Assembly: GCA_022225965.2 (NCBI GenBank)
Contig: JAKJXP020000010.1
Coordinates: forward strand, 496,001 to 560,000
DNA: 64,000 nt
Direction: 5' to 3'
Source of the DNA: Diatrype stigma
Taxonomy: Eukaryota > Ascomycota > Sordariomycetes > Xylariales > Diatrypaceae
Shown here: positions 11,173-22,567 of the stretch, in pieces
Layout of the letters: the number at the start of each line of letters is the position of its first letter
How positions within the stretch are numbered: position 1 is the first letter of the stretch
Notes under the pieces: generated by a model
The model's database searches: none
What the model saw: the letters and a program-made list of their open reading frames with translations, nothing else
What the model was told of the DNA's origin: nothing
Made by a program: the position numbers and the translations under genes

Positions 11173-13927
11173 GTTCGAACCGCTTCCCTAGGACGAGGCT
11201 AAGCTCCGGCGGTCAGGGGTCAGCAGGTAAGGCGTCAAGCGGCAGCGTCAAGCGTTAGGTGTGTGTATGAGATGTGAAGCAACGACGGCCCTGGGTACCT
11301 AATAAGGCACTGAGGGGGTATCGATGGCTTCGTTCGATGCTGGGTTATGAATGTTTGAGGCTTTCTGCCGGCGGCTGAGGGGTTCTCAGGCGCGGAGCCG
11401 ATTGGTACCTTGTAGGTATTGCGGGGCTGGCCGGCGACACTTGCTCAAGTAAGGAGGCCTGCAACCTGGAATGTCCAATGCTATTCTATGCCACTTGGGT
11501 AAGATGCTACCTACGCCTGCTGTGCTGTATCGTGCTGCGCTGTGCTGTTCTGTGCTGTTCTGTGCCGCGCGGTGCTTGTGCTTGTGCCGTGTTGTGCTGG
11601 GTATGGGATGGGGAAGCAATACATATGCCAAGCTCTGTATACGAACTGGAACTTGTGCTCGGGAAAAGCTCAGAGGGTGGTGGTGGTGTCGATGCCTGTT
11701 GCTACTGCCGCAGCGTAGGAGCATGGGACCTCAGGATGAGACGTCGTTTGTCCAATCCCAAGGGTTTGGTACCTGGCCGGGGTGTTAGGCAGCACTACAG
11801 CAGCGACTTTACACACTAAAGTGCAACGCCACAACCCCAGCCACAGAAGCCCGGCAGTTGGCATAGCTGTATCCTATAGGTACATAGGTATGTATGTATG
11901 TAGCTACCTGCCTCGTTCGTACTGTAGGTACATACATACATGTACAATACCTACAATACCTACAATACTGTAACGGTAGCTGTAGCTATAGCTGTAGCTG
12001 TAGCTGTTGTATGTATGATATGTAGGTACGAGGTAGGTATGATGCAAGTGTATACTCAAACTAAGGGGGGAGAAGCTTTGGTCCAAACGCCAGCCCCTTT
12101 TGCCCTCTGCCCTTTGCACTTTGCCCTTCGCCCTTACCACCCCCTAACCGTTACTTCCTTCTCGTCAACTCCAATCACCACCATGATAACGGGGCATTCT
12201 CGTCCAATGCAAAGCCAGCCAGGCCAGGCTGCATCATCGACGCATCATCGACATATCTTCTGGACAATTGCAGCATCTGCTCAGTGCTAGTTATGACTAA
12301 CTGACTAGACTACCTTACCTAGACTCTTACCCCCGGAGAAAGCTCTATCTATTTGTTGTGCGGCCAGCCGGCGACAGCGCCTCCCAGAGCCGCCGTGACC
12401 GTCTCCATTGGACGGCGCCGTTTGCATAGGGAGCCCCTGAAGACCCAGCCCATTGGGTGCACGACAGAGCTCCCCCCAAGCAGCCAGGCAGCGTCGCGTC
12501 GCGGCGGCGCGGAATCTGCCTTTCCTCTCACCTGCTGCTGTCAAACGTCAATGCGATGAGATTGCATTCAAGAAGAAATGATGACGGCGCCCAACTTCCG
12601 GCCTGCCGGCTATCGACACGCCATCGCATTGCCCCTTCTCCTTGTTCACGTGCTGCGCTGCCGTGCTGGGACTGCGTGCTGCGTGCTGCGTGCTGTGTGC
12701 TGCGTAGGATCCTTCTTCTGCCTTCCCTCCCCTCGGCAATAGACGACCGTCAAGCATGTTTTTGTGCTGGAACAAATAAACAAAAAAAGGTGTGCGCAAA
12801 CTGGAACTGTTCCCCCATGTTGAGTGTTCCCGATGCATGCGCCCAAATGATTCAGCCGCCCCTTCTGTGGGGGTCGGGGGCCGTCGGTCGCCCGACCAAT
12901 GTCGTCCCAAGCTGAACAAACCGACCATGCAAGACCGATCACGGTCGGTGGTCTCGCGAAGCTAGACCTGCATGGGATATCTTGGGATTTGACAAGTCAC
13001 ATTCTTGGGGTGGGCGCCCTACAGATCAAGGCGATCTGACAACCATTGCCATTGTTTGAGAAGGTTAGTTTTTTGTGTGCGGCACCTTATTGTGGTTCAT
13101 CAGACCTGCAGGCCCAGGGTCATAACCGTTCGCTTGATCCGCCACCGGGTGGGAAGTTGAGCAGCATCGTACCCCAGATCCAATGCAACCAAACAGCGGA
13201 AGTACAATACACAGCTCGCCCCCCCTGTGTTTCTGCTATACAGATGCACCTCCATCTGTCGATACAGCCGGCAGTGAGCAGAAGTGCCGACTCTGCCTCT
13301 GTCTCCGTTTGGCTCCGAACCGAGCTCGTCTCGTTTCCATTGTTATGGGCATGGGCGAGAGCAAAGCCCCGTCTCTACAATGCTGCTCACCGCTTGGCTT
13401 CCTACTCGCTACTGCGACCTCTGCTCCACCACGCTGCCACGACCCGATCCAAGCTAGAACGGATAGAACGAATAGGAACGATTCAGTATCCTCACCTACG
13501 TAGGTAGCAAGATTTTGTTGGGGTTCTATTAGTTCTTGGTGAGCGGAGCGAGCAGAGATTTTATTCGAGAAGCGCAGCATACGAGGCCGTCTGGTTCCAT
13601 TCTATAGCATGCCGCCACGAAAGAGACATAAGCTCCTTCATGCTGATCATGCGCGATGATGTCGCCCCGAGCCCAGCACAACCACTCGGTCATAATTCAT
13701 TGTGGCTAAGCAGGCATAGGTAGAGGGTCCAGCACCGGCTGGCCATGCAGGCAAGCCCGAACGAGTATGTGTTATACCGTCCGGATGGGGTACGCGACAG
13801 TCCCTCGTCCCTAGCAGCCTAGGTATAAATGAATAGTCGTTGTAATAAGGCGGCTCGTGCTACTACACAGGTATGTGGCAGCAGCTGCTCTGTATGCGAG
13901 GCTAACACAACTGCGCACGCAAGGGGA

Positions 13928-13973
13928 GAAACGAAACGCAGCGAAACGAAACGAAACGCAACGCAACGCAACA
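13928..13973 (+). repeat. GAAAC/GCAAC pentamer repeat
   Basis: Nine five-base units drift from GAAAC to GCAAC, then continue as degenerate GCAAA units to about 13998. No gene overlaps. Confidence 0.8.
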
Positions 13974-16030
13974 TGATGCAAAGCAAAGCGAAGCAAGGCC
14001 AATTGAACCATGTAGCACTCGCTCACCCTGCGCCCTTCCTCGCGATGGGCTTGCTAGGTAGCTGCTCGGGAGCGTGCCCCGAGGCTGCCAATTGCGCAAT
14101 CACATATAACGTACATATATAACGTACATATCCCCAGGCCAGGGGTGAGCCCGTCAAGTTTGAGAGCCCGGCTCGGCGGTGCCTGGATTGACTGGCTCTC
14201 GGGACTTTTGACGGACGAGCCCTGTCAAGATTCGAGGCAAAGAATACAAGCGCTGTGTAATAGAGTCTGCATGCATTGGATACATGCATTGCAACTCACT
14301 TGACCTCGGGTGTGATGTCGCGTGTGACGGATGATACATAGCACAGCCATCTAGGTAGGTATAGGTAGGTGACACTTATAGGTGACACTTATTAGTTAGC
14401 AATTAAGCATATACTCACGTCGGTTTGGAAGGGGGGCTTTTCCGGAACAGGACTTCTTCAGCGAGGTGAATGCTGCTGCCTCTGCGCAGTGCCTGGTTAT
14501 ATCATGATGATGATTATGATAGTGGCGCCATGGTAATCCATCATAATGCTGCTACACAACGCATCCAGCCTGCATGCTCAGACATGCTTATGCTTATACA
14601 TATGTGCGGTATATGTTCGGCCTTACAAAAAGCAATTATAGCGGTTCGTTGGTTCCCTTTTCGGGGCTTGCCCGTTGTCTCCTGCCGTCGCTTTCCCCTT
14701 ATTCCCTTGCTTGCCTGTTCTTCTTTTCACCGCTGGCTGATGATGAGTGGGCGAGTGAGTCTGAAGGTAAGCTGGTATTTGCCCTGCTTTCGTGGCCTTG
14801 TTTTGGTTGAACCCGTGCCCTTATTTTCAGGTTTGAACTATGTACCTAATTATCTAACTGCATCTATGTAATCAGTATGTTCTGGCTTGTCAGCGTGTGC
14901 CATTGATACTAAATACTTACTTGGTATCTAACCCGAAACCTGCCAATTAGTGAGTGCTACCAACTGCTAAGGCATTGTACCTACGAAGGCACAGGCCGGT
15001 ATATCGGTATATACATACCGTATGTGGTAAGTATGTACCTACATACAGGTAGACCTCCAGGGGGCTATGTCGTTACATCATATATGTCGGTTCGCTGTCG
15101 TGATTCTAGGTACCTAAGGCTAGAGATCATAGCTGCCGAGATCTGCCTGCCTATGTATGTACTTACGGTCAGGTATTCTTCGTTCTTTCTTCTGCTGTTC
15201 TTTCTGTGTTTCCGGGATTAATACCGATATTAATAGGGATACTAATACCACAGCGGCCGACTTGCAAGCGGAACAGAGAGAAGCCCACCTTGTCGGGCAG
15301 CAATAGGGCCAAGGCAAACCAAACGAGCCGGTCGATCATCTAAAAGTAACCTGGCCTGGTCTGCATCTGATTTCCCACATGCCCACACGCACCCTGGACA
15401 CACCCTGGACACACCCTGGACGCCATTAACACCCCGACACCCCATCCCCCATCTCTCACATCCATCTCCATCCCACGCTTCACCTTCCGCGGTTGTGTGT
15501 ATGTACGTACCAGGTTCCCAACGTACGTCAGTGCCTACATGTAATTATGTATGTATTGTACTGACCTACGTATACGTACGCACACCCAGATGCTCAGGTG
15601 CTGCGTCATAGGTAATAATTCCATCATCCGTCAGTGAAAGTGAAAGTGTGTGTGAGATGTGAGATGTGAGAGCGATGTGGGAGAGGTTCGATTCAATTAC
15701 ATCTACATGTGATACCAGTGCCAATATCAAAACAACAAACTCAAAAACAACCTAAGGATAATACAATACGCCTTCAACAGCACCACAGCACCACAGCACC
15801 GCAGCATCGGCATTACAGCATTACAGCAGCACACATACTGGTGAAGCGGCTGCGTCGTGGCGCACATCAGTTGGTGAACGTGCAAGCCTGCTTTTGCGCC
15901 TGGTGTCCGTCCGTCTGTCTGTCTGTATGTCTGTACCTGTGCCTGGCTGCATCATTCGGCCCAAAGGCGGTGCGGCATCAATGGCCCACACCCCATCATC
16001 GTGATCCATCTTGATCGATGTTTCTTTTCT

Positions 16031-16096
16031 TCGCTGCTACTGCTACTGCTACGGTCACTGTCACTGTCACTGCTACTGCCACTGCCACTGCTACTG
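16031..16096 (+). repeat. CTACTG / CACTGT trinucleotide-type tract
   Basis: Imperfect CTG/CTA/CAC triplet-like repeats of about 66 bases, with a separate GGT-rich run beginning 25 bases later (about 16121-16190). The minus-strand open frames with Val/Ala or Ser runs here are products of the repeat. Confidence 0.75.
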
Positions 16097-18756
16097 CAGA
16101 GGTACCCCCATCTCTTACCCGTTTGATGATGGTGGTGGGTGTCGGTAGTGGCGGCGGTGGTGGTGCCTGGTGGTGGTGGTGGTGATGATATGTGAGCATG
16201 TACCGTACCATGTATTGTACGATGTAGTACCAAGACCAAGTAGGTCGTGGTGGTCCCTGAACCGGATCCTACCTAGAAGGGGAACGGCAAGAAGCAAGAA
16301 GTAACCCTCCCAAAAAAAGAAACGGGGCTGTTCCTTGTGCTTCCTTGCTGTAAATCAATCTTTTTCGGCCCAGACAGAAAAGCGAGAAAAGGGCGCCTGG
16401 GAATTCCGTCCTATCAAGACGCCGGGCCGCACAAACAGCACTATATGCAGTGTAATGTCTGCATAGACATCTGCCCAGCTACTGCCTCGTACGTACCACC
16501 GCTCGTGTGGCTTGACGAATCCTTAGCTCCCTCTGCTCTGTCTGCGTCTCTGTCTGTAGTTGTCATGTATCGCTATTTTTGTGTTCATGCTGGCTGCAGT
16601 GAGGCAGATCACAGTTCATGGCAGTCGTTGCGCGTGCACCATTGACATGCATGACATCGTGCCGCCCTGGTCCCTGGAAGAGCTACCCTTCTGACAAGTA
16701 TCCCCTTCTATAGTATGCATAAGCTGACCGCCAGTTCATCAGCCTAAGAGGGCTGTTCCCAGTCAGCAAGCCATCGACGATGTTGTGCTGTTGCTGCTGC
16801 TACTGCTGCTGCCCTCGTAGCTTTGCTGTTTGCACCCTGAACATCTGAGCATCTGAACATGGCCCCTTCATCTATCTCTTCATCTGGTCCTGATGATGAC
16901 GTCCGTTACATCTGTCTGCCCTGAGCCTGAGCCTGCGCCTGAACCCGAATCTGAGTCTGAGCCTAATCGCCGACCAAATACTGTAAAATAATCACAGGGA
17001 GAGGAGGAGAGGCAGGCAGGCAGACAAGCAGACAAGCAGAGAGGCGGCTTAGGATGACCCTCTCATCGTACGGGCGACGTATGGTGTATTGCTAATATTG
17101 CTACGGCGCGAGGGCGCGGACGGGTAGAAAGCCAAGTTTCGTGAAGAAACCCGCACAAGCGTCGTTGGGTTGGTTGTTCATGTCCAGCGTGTCTCGTGTA
17201 CATAAGAGAGCCCCATACCTGTTACCCGTTCCCGAAGGATACATGCCCAACTAGGAAGAGCCTGGTCCGATAGAACAATTCGCATTGTTACCGGATCGAA
17301 CCGCGGGTCAGGGACAGAGCTCAGATTCGGACAGCCCGATCTTGGATACTACTGACTACGTACCTGTCATCCACTCACTACTTCTTAGTCGCGCTCGCCG
17401 TGATCGTCCATCCATGTACCTACGCCCGGTCTCCTACATGCCTCTCCGCCCATATCCCAACCCCTACCTGCTTATATATGTGTGTGCAATGTATACACGT
17501 GCAGCTCGATGCTTCTTCGTCGAACTGCGGTTGTGCTGCTGCGCACCAGGGCGCAGCATAACAGAGAATGGTTACCAGCAGTACTATGTAAACACTAGAT
17601 ACTAGTAAATAGCCATTGTATAACTGTGGAACGCCTCGCATTGACTTGTCTCTTTCGAGTAACTCATCCACCCCCAACTAAGCCTGTCAGGGATAAAGCC
17701 CATTGTCAGCCCCAGGCGTATCCGCTCCCTGTGCGTCCCGAGAACTACTACATAAGACGCAGTAACTATATGACAGTCGGTTTCATACTAGACCCCACAC
17801 GGCCACTGTAGTTTCGTTGCGTCGTTGCGTTGCGTTGCGTTGCGGCCACCGCCACCTTGACCTGGTCCCGGCCATTCGATAGAGGCCTTCTGGAATTAGA
17901 GCCATTGGAGCCATTGGAGCCTTTAAGGCCATTAGAGCCATTTGTTAGGCCTCGTCCAAGTGGGAATCGCAATGGGAAACCCCGTAGGAACTCAGGCTTT
18001 CTGTTTCTTCTATTCTCGAACTTCCAGCTCCAGCTAATAGTACGTATCCTGCTCCAGAAAACTGGAAAGAAAGAAGGAAGAAAAAAGAGGGAGAAAAAAT
18101 TCTGTGCTGCCCGACCCGCGGTGGATAGATCTATGTCCGTGCCTATGTCTCCGTCTATGCCTATGCCTATGCCTATACATATCATCTCGCACGCCCTTCT
18201 ACTATGTATGACCCCCGTATGGCGTGTGGCCCTGGATGATGCTTGGTGACGTGCATAGCTCCCACTCAAAGACCTTCTCCGTTGTTCTTCTTCCGCCTGG
18301 GCCTGCTCGTTCTGGTATCCAGAGACGCACCTATCTTTATTTGTGCCCTGCCTGACATAACCGCCTCTCTCTCTCTCTGTCTGTCTTTTCCACCCAGCTC
18401 CAGGATCAGTACCGGCCAAACCCTTGCCTTAGAATCATGCTTTTGGGTAGAAATAGAGGAAGTAAAGCGTTCGGGAGATCATCATACCACATGTTTCTCC
18501 TCGTCTGATGACCAGAGAGGCGGGCTGGCTGGCTGACTGGCTATACATCCTACAAACCCCCTCCAGCGCCTCCAGCTTAGCTCTCCTCCTTCCGCCCACC
18601 GTTCCTTCGGCGCGCGCTATAAGCCTGGATGCTAACCACTGCTAACCACTAGCATGGCGCTGCTGGCTAAAGCAGTTAGGAGAAAAGGTGGATTGCTCTC
18701 TGCGAGCTTCATGCATGATTTCGTGGCAACAATGTCATCAACAAACCCCCAAGCGC

Positions 18757-18912
18757 ATGGCTCGTACAGTCAAGCAACCTGTTCAATATGCGTCTAAGAC
18801 ATCTGGAAGACAGATGGGGGAGTCTACAATAACACCATGTGGCACACCTGAACCTGAAGAAAAGGTAGGTACCAAGCAGCAAGTAGTTAGGCCTCGACAG
18901 ACAGTAGACTAG
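18757..18912 (+). other. Small basic ORF, 51 codons, with H3-tail-like start
   Basis: An ATG frame encodes 51 residues beginning MARTVKQPVQYASKTSGRQ and ending RPRQTVD. The first seven residues resemble the invariant start of histone H3 (MARTKQ) with one insertion, and VRPRQTV loosely recalls the RPGTV segment. There is no histone fold after it, and a GTAGGT that could act as a donor lies after EPEEK. It may be chance, a decayed H3-like copy or a first exon. I do not call it a gene. Confidence 0.12.
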
Positions 18913-19181
18913 CATAGCATTGTGCTGCTCGATCGATTCTTCTAGATAGAACCTGTAGCTAATGCCTAGGCGGACACCGTCATCTCGAGGGGCCGCTCTG
19001 GGAGTGCTATTTGCTGGCAGTGTCGGTGAAGTAGTACCCAATATGCCAGATGTATATTCTATAGGAGGATTTGCTCGTTCTTTTATAATATATACTTCAC
19101 CGACTCACATATAGACAGACGTCGTCTTTCCCGGGTTCCACACCTCTTCTATGTCTACATCACAGCCACATCCATTTCACA

Positions 19182-19197
19182 CCCCCCCCCCCCCCCC
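19182..19197 (+). repeat. Poly-C run of 16
   Basis: Sixteen consecutive C. It is a likely length-polymorphic and sequencing-error-prone site in the gene-poor region. Confidence 0.9.
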
Positions 19198-19325
19198 TAG
19201 CTGCAGTTCCTCTGCCAGTTCTGCGAGGCCTGGTAGCCCATAGAAGCCTGGTTGACATGTAGATTTTGCGACTCAGACCCTGGTTTTTCCCTGTGGCCCC
19301 CCACAGCTACTACCACGCCCTCGCA

Positions 19326-19354
19326 GGCACACACACGCACACACATACACTACA

Positions 19355-19399
<45 letters not shown>

Positions 19400-19406
19400 G
19401 CGCGCG
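19326..19406 (+). repeat. (CA)n microsatellite
   Basis: About 80 bases of CA repeats with a few interruptions, grading into alternating GC at the right end. It lies in the long upstream region of the Myb gene. Confidence 0.9.
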
Positions 19407-20467
19407 ACGCACGAATCTGTCAACTAGAAAGTTTTCTGCTCCACCGGTTCCTTGATCAAACCCTCTTCTAGCGTTTATTCTTTTAAAGATGTGATTCTGG
19501 CGCTGGCCTTACGCATGTTCCCGGCGTGGATACCTTCGGTATCCCGGTTCCATACCGCCTCTTTCTCGTTCGTTGGCGAGAGAGGAAAAGAAAAAGAGAA
19601 TGACTGCTCACAAAGTACTTCTTCGCTGGCATACATGAATGACTCTTGAACTTCTGGTTAGCATTGACGTATTCACCCGTGTGGTGCGCCTCATTGTTCG
19701 AAGGCCTCTCGTCAAGAAGAAAGTATTCAGCGGCTATAGCATCATTCATTGGTCGAGAGATAGCCTGGATAAACACCCAATCATGTCAACAGGGGGAGCG
19801 AGGAGTATCCACGCTTGACTACTCTGAACTGGTCGTCGATTTTGCCTCCAGGGAACTTGCCCTTCTTTTCACCTCCAGGCAACACGTAGGCGCCCTCAGC
19901 TTCGGTTTTATATCCACCTTCTTTCTGTCTCACAACGTAAACGTATGCCCAAGACTGCTGGGAACACTCTACTACTACTACCTGTGCAACCACGACGACA
20001 CATATTACCATCACCGAACAGCATCCACTTTGGATTCCTCCCTTCTCGACGAACTAATATCACCCGAAACCCCTTGTTTGTTATCTTAGCCGCCCCTTTC
20101 ACCGGACAGGCTGACAGGCGCAAAAGGGGGTCACACCTCTGCTTGGATCGAGACACGACACGATAGACAGAAACATCCGACCCATCACCGGATGCCATCA
20201 GACAGAGACTCCCCCAAGTGACACGAGAGCCCGTATAACGTCAGATCCCTTTTCATCCCGTCTCTCGCTTACTCACGTATCTCTCCGCTCTCACTCCCCG
20301 AGGAGAAGGTTCGGCAGCAGCAGCAGCATCAGCAGCAGCAGAAGTAGTAGTAGCCAGCAGGGAATCCACCTCCCAGTCGCTACGTGTTTTGTGATAATCT
20401 AGTCTAGTTTCAAGCCTTTCTCCTCAAAAGGCTTTCTTTTCTTCCCCGCCCCCCTTTTTCCCGTTAG

Positions 20468-22567
20468 GCCGAGAACCCCCCTTTTACCGCCACCGTGGAT
20501 ATCGCGTCTCTCCTCAAGGCCTCCGACTCAAATGAGTCCTCCGTGTCACCGCCGCGCCAGCAGCAGCAGCAGCAGCAAATCAGTAGATCCGCATCCGTGC
20601 CCCCAACCGCGGCGGCAGCGGCAGCAGCAGCAGCGGTGGCTGTCGGACCGCCATTGTACGCCCATCCGCCGGCGGCAGCAGCCGCTGCTCGCCTCGGGCT
20701 AGCGCCAGCGCCAGCAGTTTCAGGGACAGGGGTAGGAGCGGCAGAGCGCGGAGGCAGAGGCGGAGGTGGAGCGGCAGGGGTCCACGGCAAGCGCAGCATG
20801 CCGCCGCACGCGTCGGAGTCGCCGGCGAAGAAGCAAAGCAAGTGGTCGGCAGACGAGGACGCGCTGATTATCGAGCTCCGCGGCAGAAGCATGAAGTGGG
20901 AGGACATCTCGAAGCGGCTGCCGGGCCGGAGCGCCATCAGCTGCCGCTTGCACTACCAGAATTACCTCGAGAGGCGGAGCGAGTGGGACGAGGAGCGCAA
21001 GAACAAGCTCGCGAGATTATACGAAAGGTAAGCCATAAGCCCCAAAGCCGAAAAAATGCGAAAGAGAAGAGAAAGGGAGAGAGGAAAGTACCAGGAGAAG
21101 ATCAGAGCACACGAACGCAACAAAGGTAAAAAGGGGGGGAAATAAGACGAGAAAAGCAAGCAATAGCCCCTTGTGTGGATTATGGTGTTCGTAAAAATTG
21201 CTTCAGTATACAGGAAAAGGGGGTGTGGTTGGTGGTAGTTGTGTTCGTGTGCTCGAGAATCTTACGAAAGAAGAAAACAGGAAAAAGGGGGGTGTTGTTG
21301 GATTTAGATATTTATTCCGTTTTTTCTTCCCCTCATATTTTTAATACCGAAGCTAACCGACATCCTCTCCCTCTTTCCCCCTTTCAGATTCAAACCCGAG
21401 ATGTGGGCGAAGGTCGCGGAAGAAATGCAGATCCCCTGGCGGGCGGCCGAGGCGATGCACTGGCAGCTGGGCGAGCAGGACATGGCGCGGCGCGCGGGCG
21501 TGACCCCCTTTTCGCTGACGGCGCAGAACCTAGACAGCAGCGGTGGCGGTGGCGGCGGCGGCGGCGGCGGGAGTGGCGGTCTTCATCCACACTCGCACTC
21601 ACAGCACCACCAGCAGCAGCAGCATCAGGCCGGACCCGGGCAACACCACGGACACCACCGCGGATCACCTCGAGGTCATTCGCATTCGCACGCGCACGCG
21701 CACTCGCACTCCCAAGGCTCGGCACGGGAGATGATCGGGCCCGGGGGTCGATGGGCTCGCGGAGGAGGTCCGCCGATGCCGGCACAGGCGGCACCTCCGC
21801 CACCGCCTCCACCACCGCCTCCTCCCCCGCCGTTGAGCCGGTCGTACACGATGCGGAGGCAGAGCAGCGGAGGCAGCGGCAGCGGTAGCGGCAGCCGTCA
21901 CCATCACGCCCATATACCGATTGTACACGAGCAACCACCACCACAACAGCAGCAGCACGTCATCACAGTCATCGAGGGCTACCCAAGGCCCTACGAAACG
22001 GGCCCGCCTCCTCACCACCTGCAACAGCACCAGTCTGTTCACCCGTCGCCCTATCATCACCAACAACAGCACCCGCAGCAACAGCACCCACACCATCACC
22101 ATCAAGGAGGCGGCCCTCTCGCACCGATTCAAACGGCACCACCACCGCCACTCCCACCCCCGCAGCAACAGCAACAGCAGCAGCAGCAGGTCTCTAACCG
22201 AGGGGGAGGTGGCGGACCCGGAATGATACTTCTCCCAGGTGTAGCAGAGCTGACGACGGGCGTGAGCCCGTACAACACACCGGCTTACTCGGTGGGCGGG
22301 GTGATAGGGAGTCCGGCCGCGACAGTGACGACGAGCCCGGGGCTATCGCCGTACTCACATCCACCTCCACCTCCACCACCCACGGCCGCCGCCGCAATGG
22401 GTGGCGGGTTTCCCCCGCCGCCACTACAAACGCAACAGCAACAGCCCGGCGGAGGAGGCGGAGGTGGTGTTATTTCGTCAACAAAGCGGCGCAGGAGCAG
22501 TCCCGGTTCGGCATCGCCCGAGGCGAGTCGGAGACGACAACACCTGCTGGAGCCGCGGCCGCCGTAG
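20468..22567 (+). CDS. Myb/SANT-repeat DNA-binding protein with long low-complexity tail
   Basis: Predicted nuclear transcription regulator. Coding exons seen: 20468-21027 and 21388-22567 (intron GTAAGC to TTTCAG splits an AGA codon), giving about 579 residues. Two tandem Myb/SANT repeats are visible. The first is SKWSADEDALIIELRGR...WEDISKRLPGRSAISCRLHYQNYL, about residues 128-172. The second is WDEERKNKLARLYER...WAKVAEEM, interrupted by the intron. The remainder is runs of Gln, His, Gly, Pro and Ala, ending with a basic TKRRRSS that could be a nuclear signal. The frame is open only from 20468, just after a TTAG that makes a good acceptor with a pyrimidine tract. No in-frame ATG exists before 20798, so the start codon must lie in an unidentified upstream exon, or initiation is non-AUG (GTG at 20495). 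Targets are unknown. Confidence 0.8.

Larger units (their letters stand above)
11173..20467. other. About 9.3 kb without a convincing gene, microsatellite-rich
   Basis: Open frames are short, lack family resemblance and often start at non-ATG codons. The stretch is full of tandem low-complexity DNA: CTGTG/CTGC repeats (about 11520-11580 and 12650-12710), TACCTACAA repeats (11945-11970), GAAAC/GCAAC (13928-13973), CACTG/CTACTG (16031-16096), a GGT run (about 16121-16190), GTTGC (17814-17842), poly-C (19182-19197) and CA (19326-19406). The last kilobase is CT-rich and is probably the promoter and leader of the Myb gene at 20.5 kb. One small basic ORF (18757-18912) is listed separately. Confidence 0.5.
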
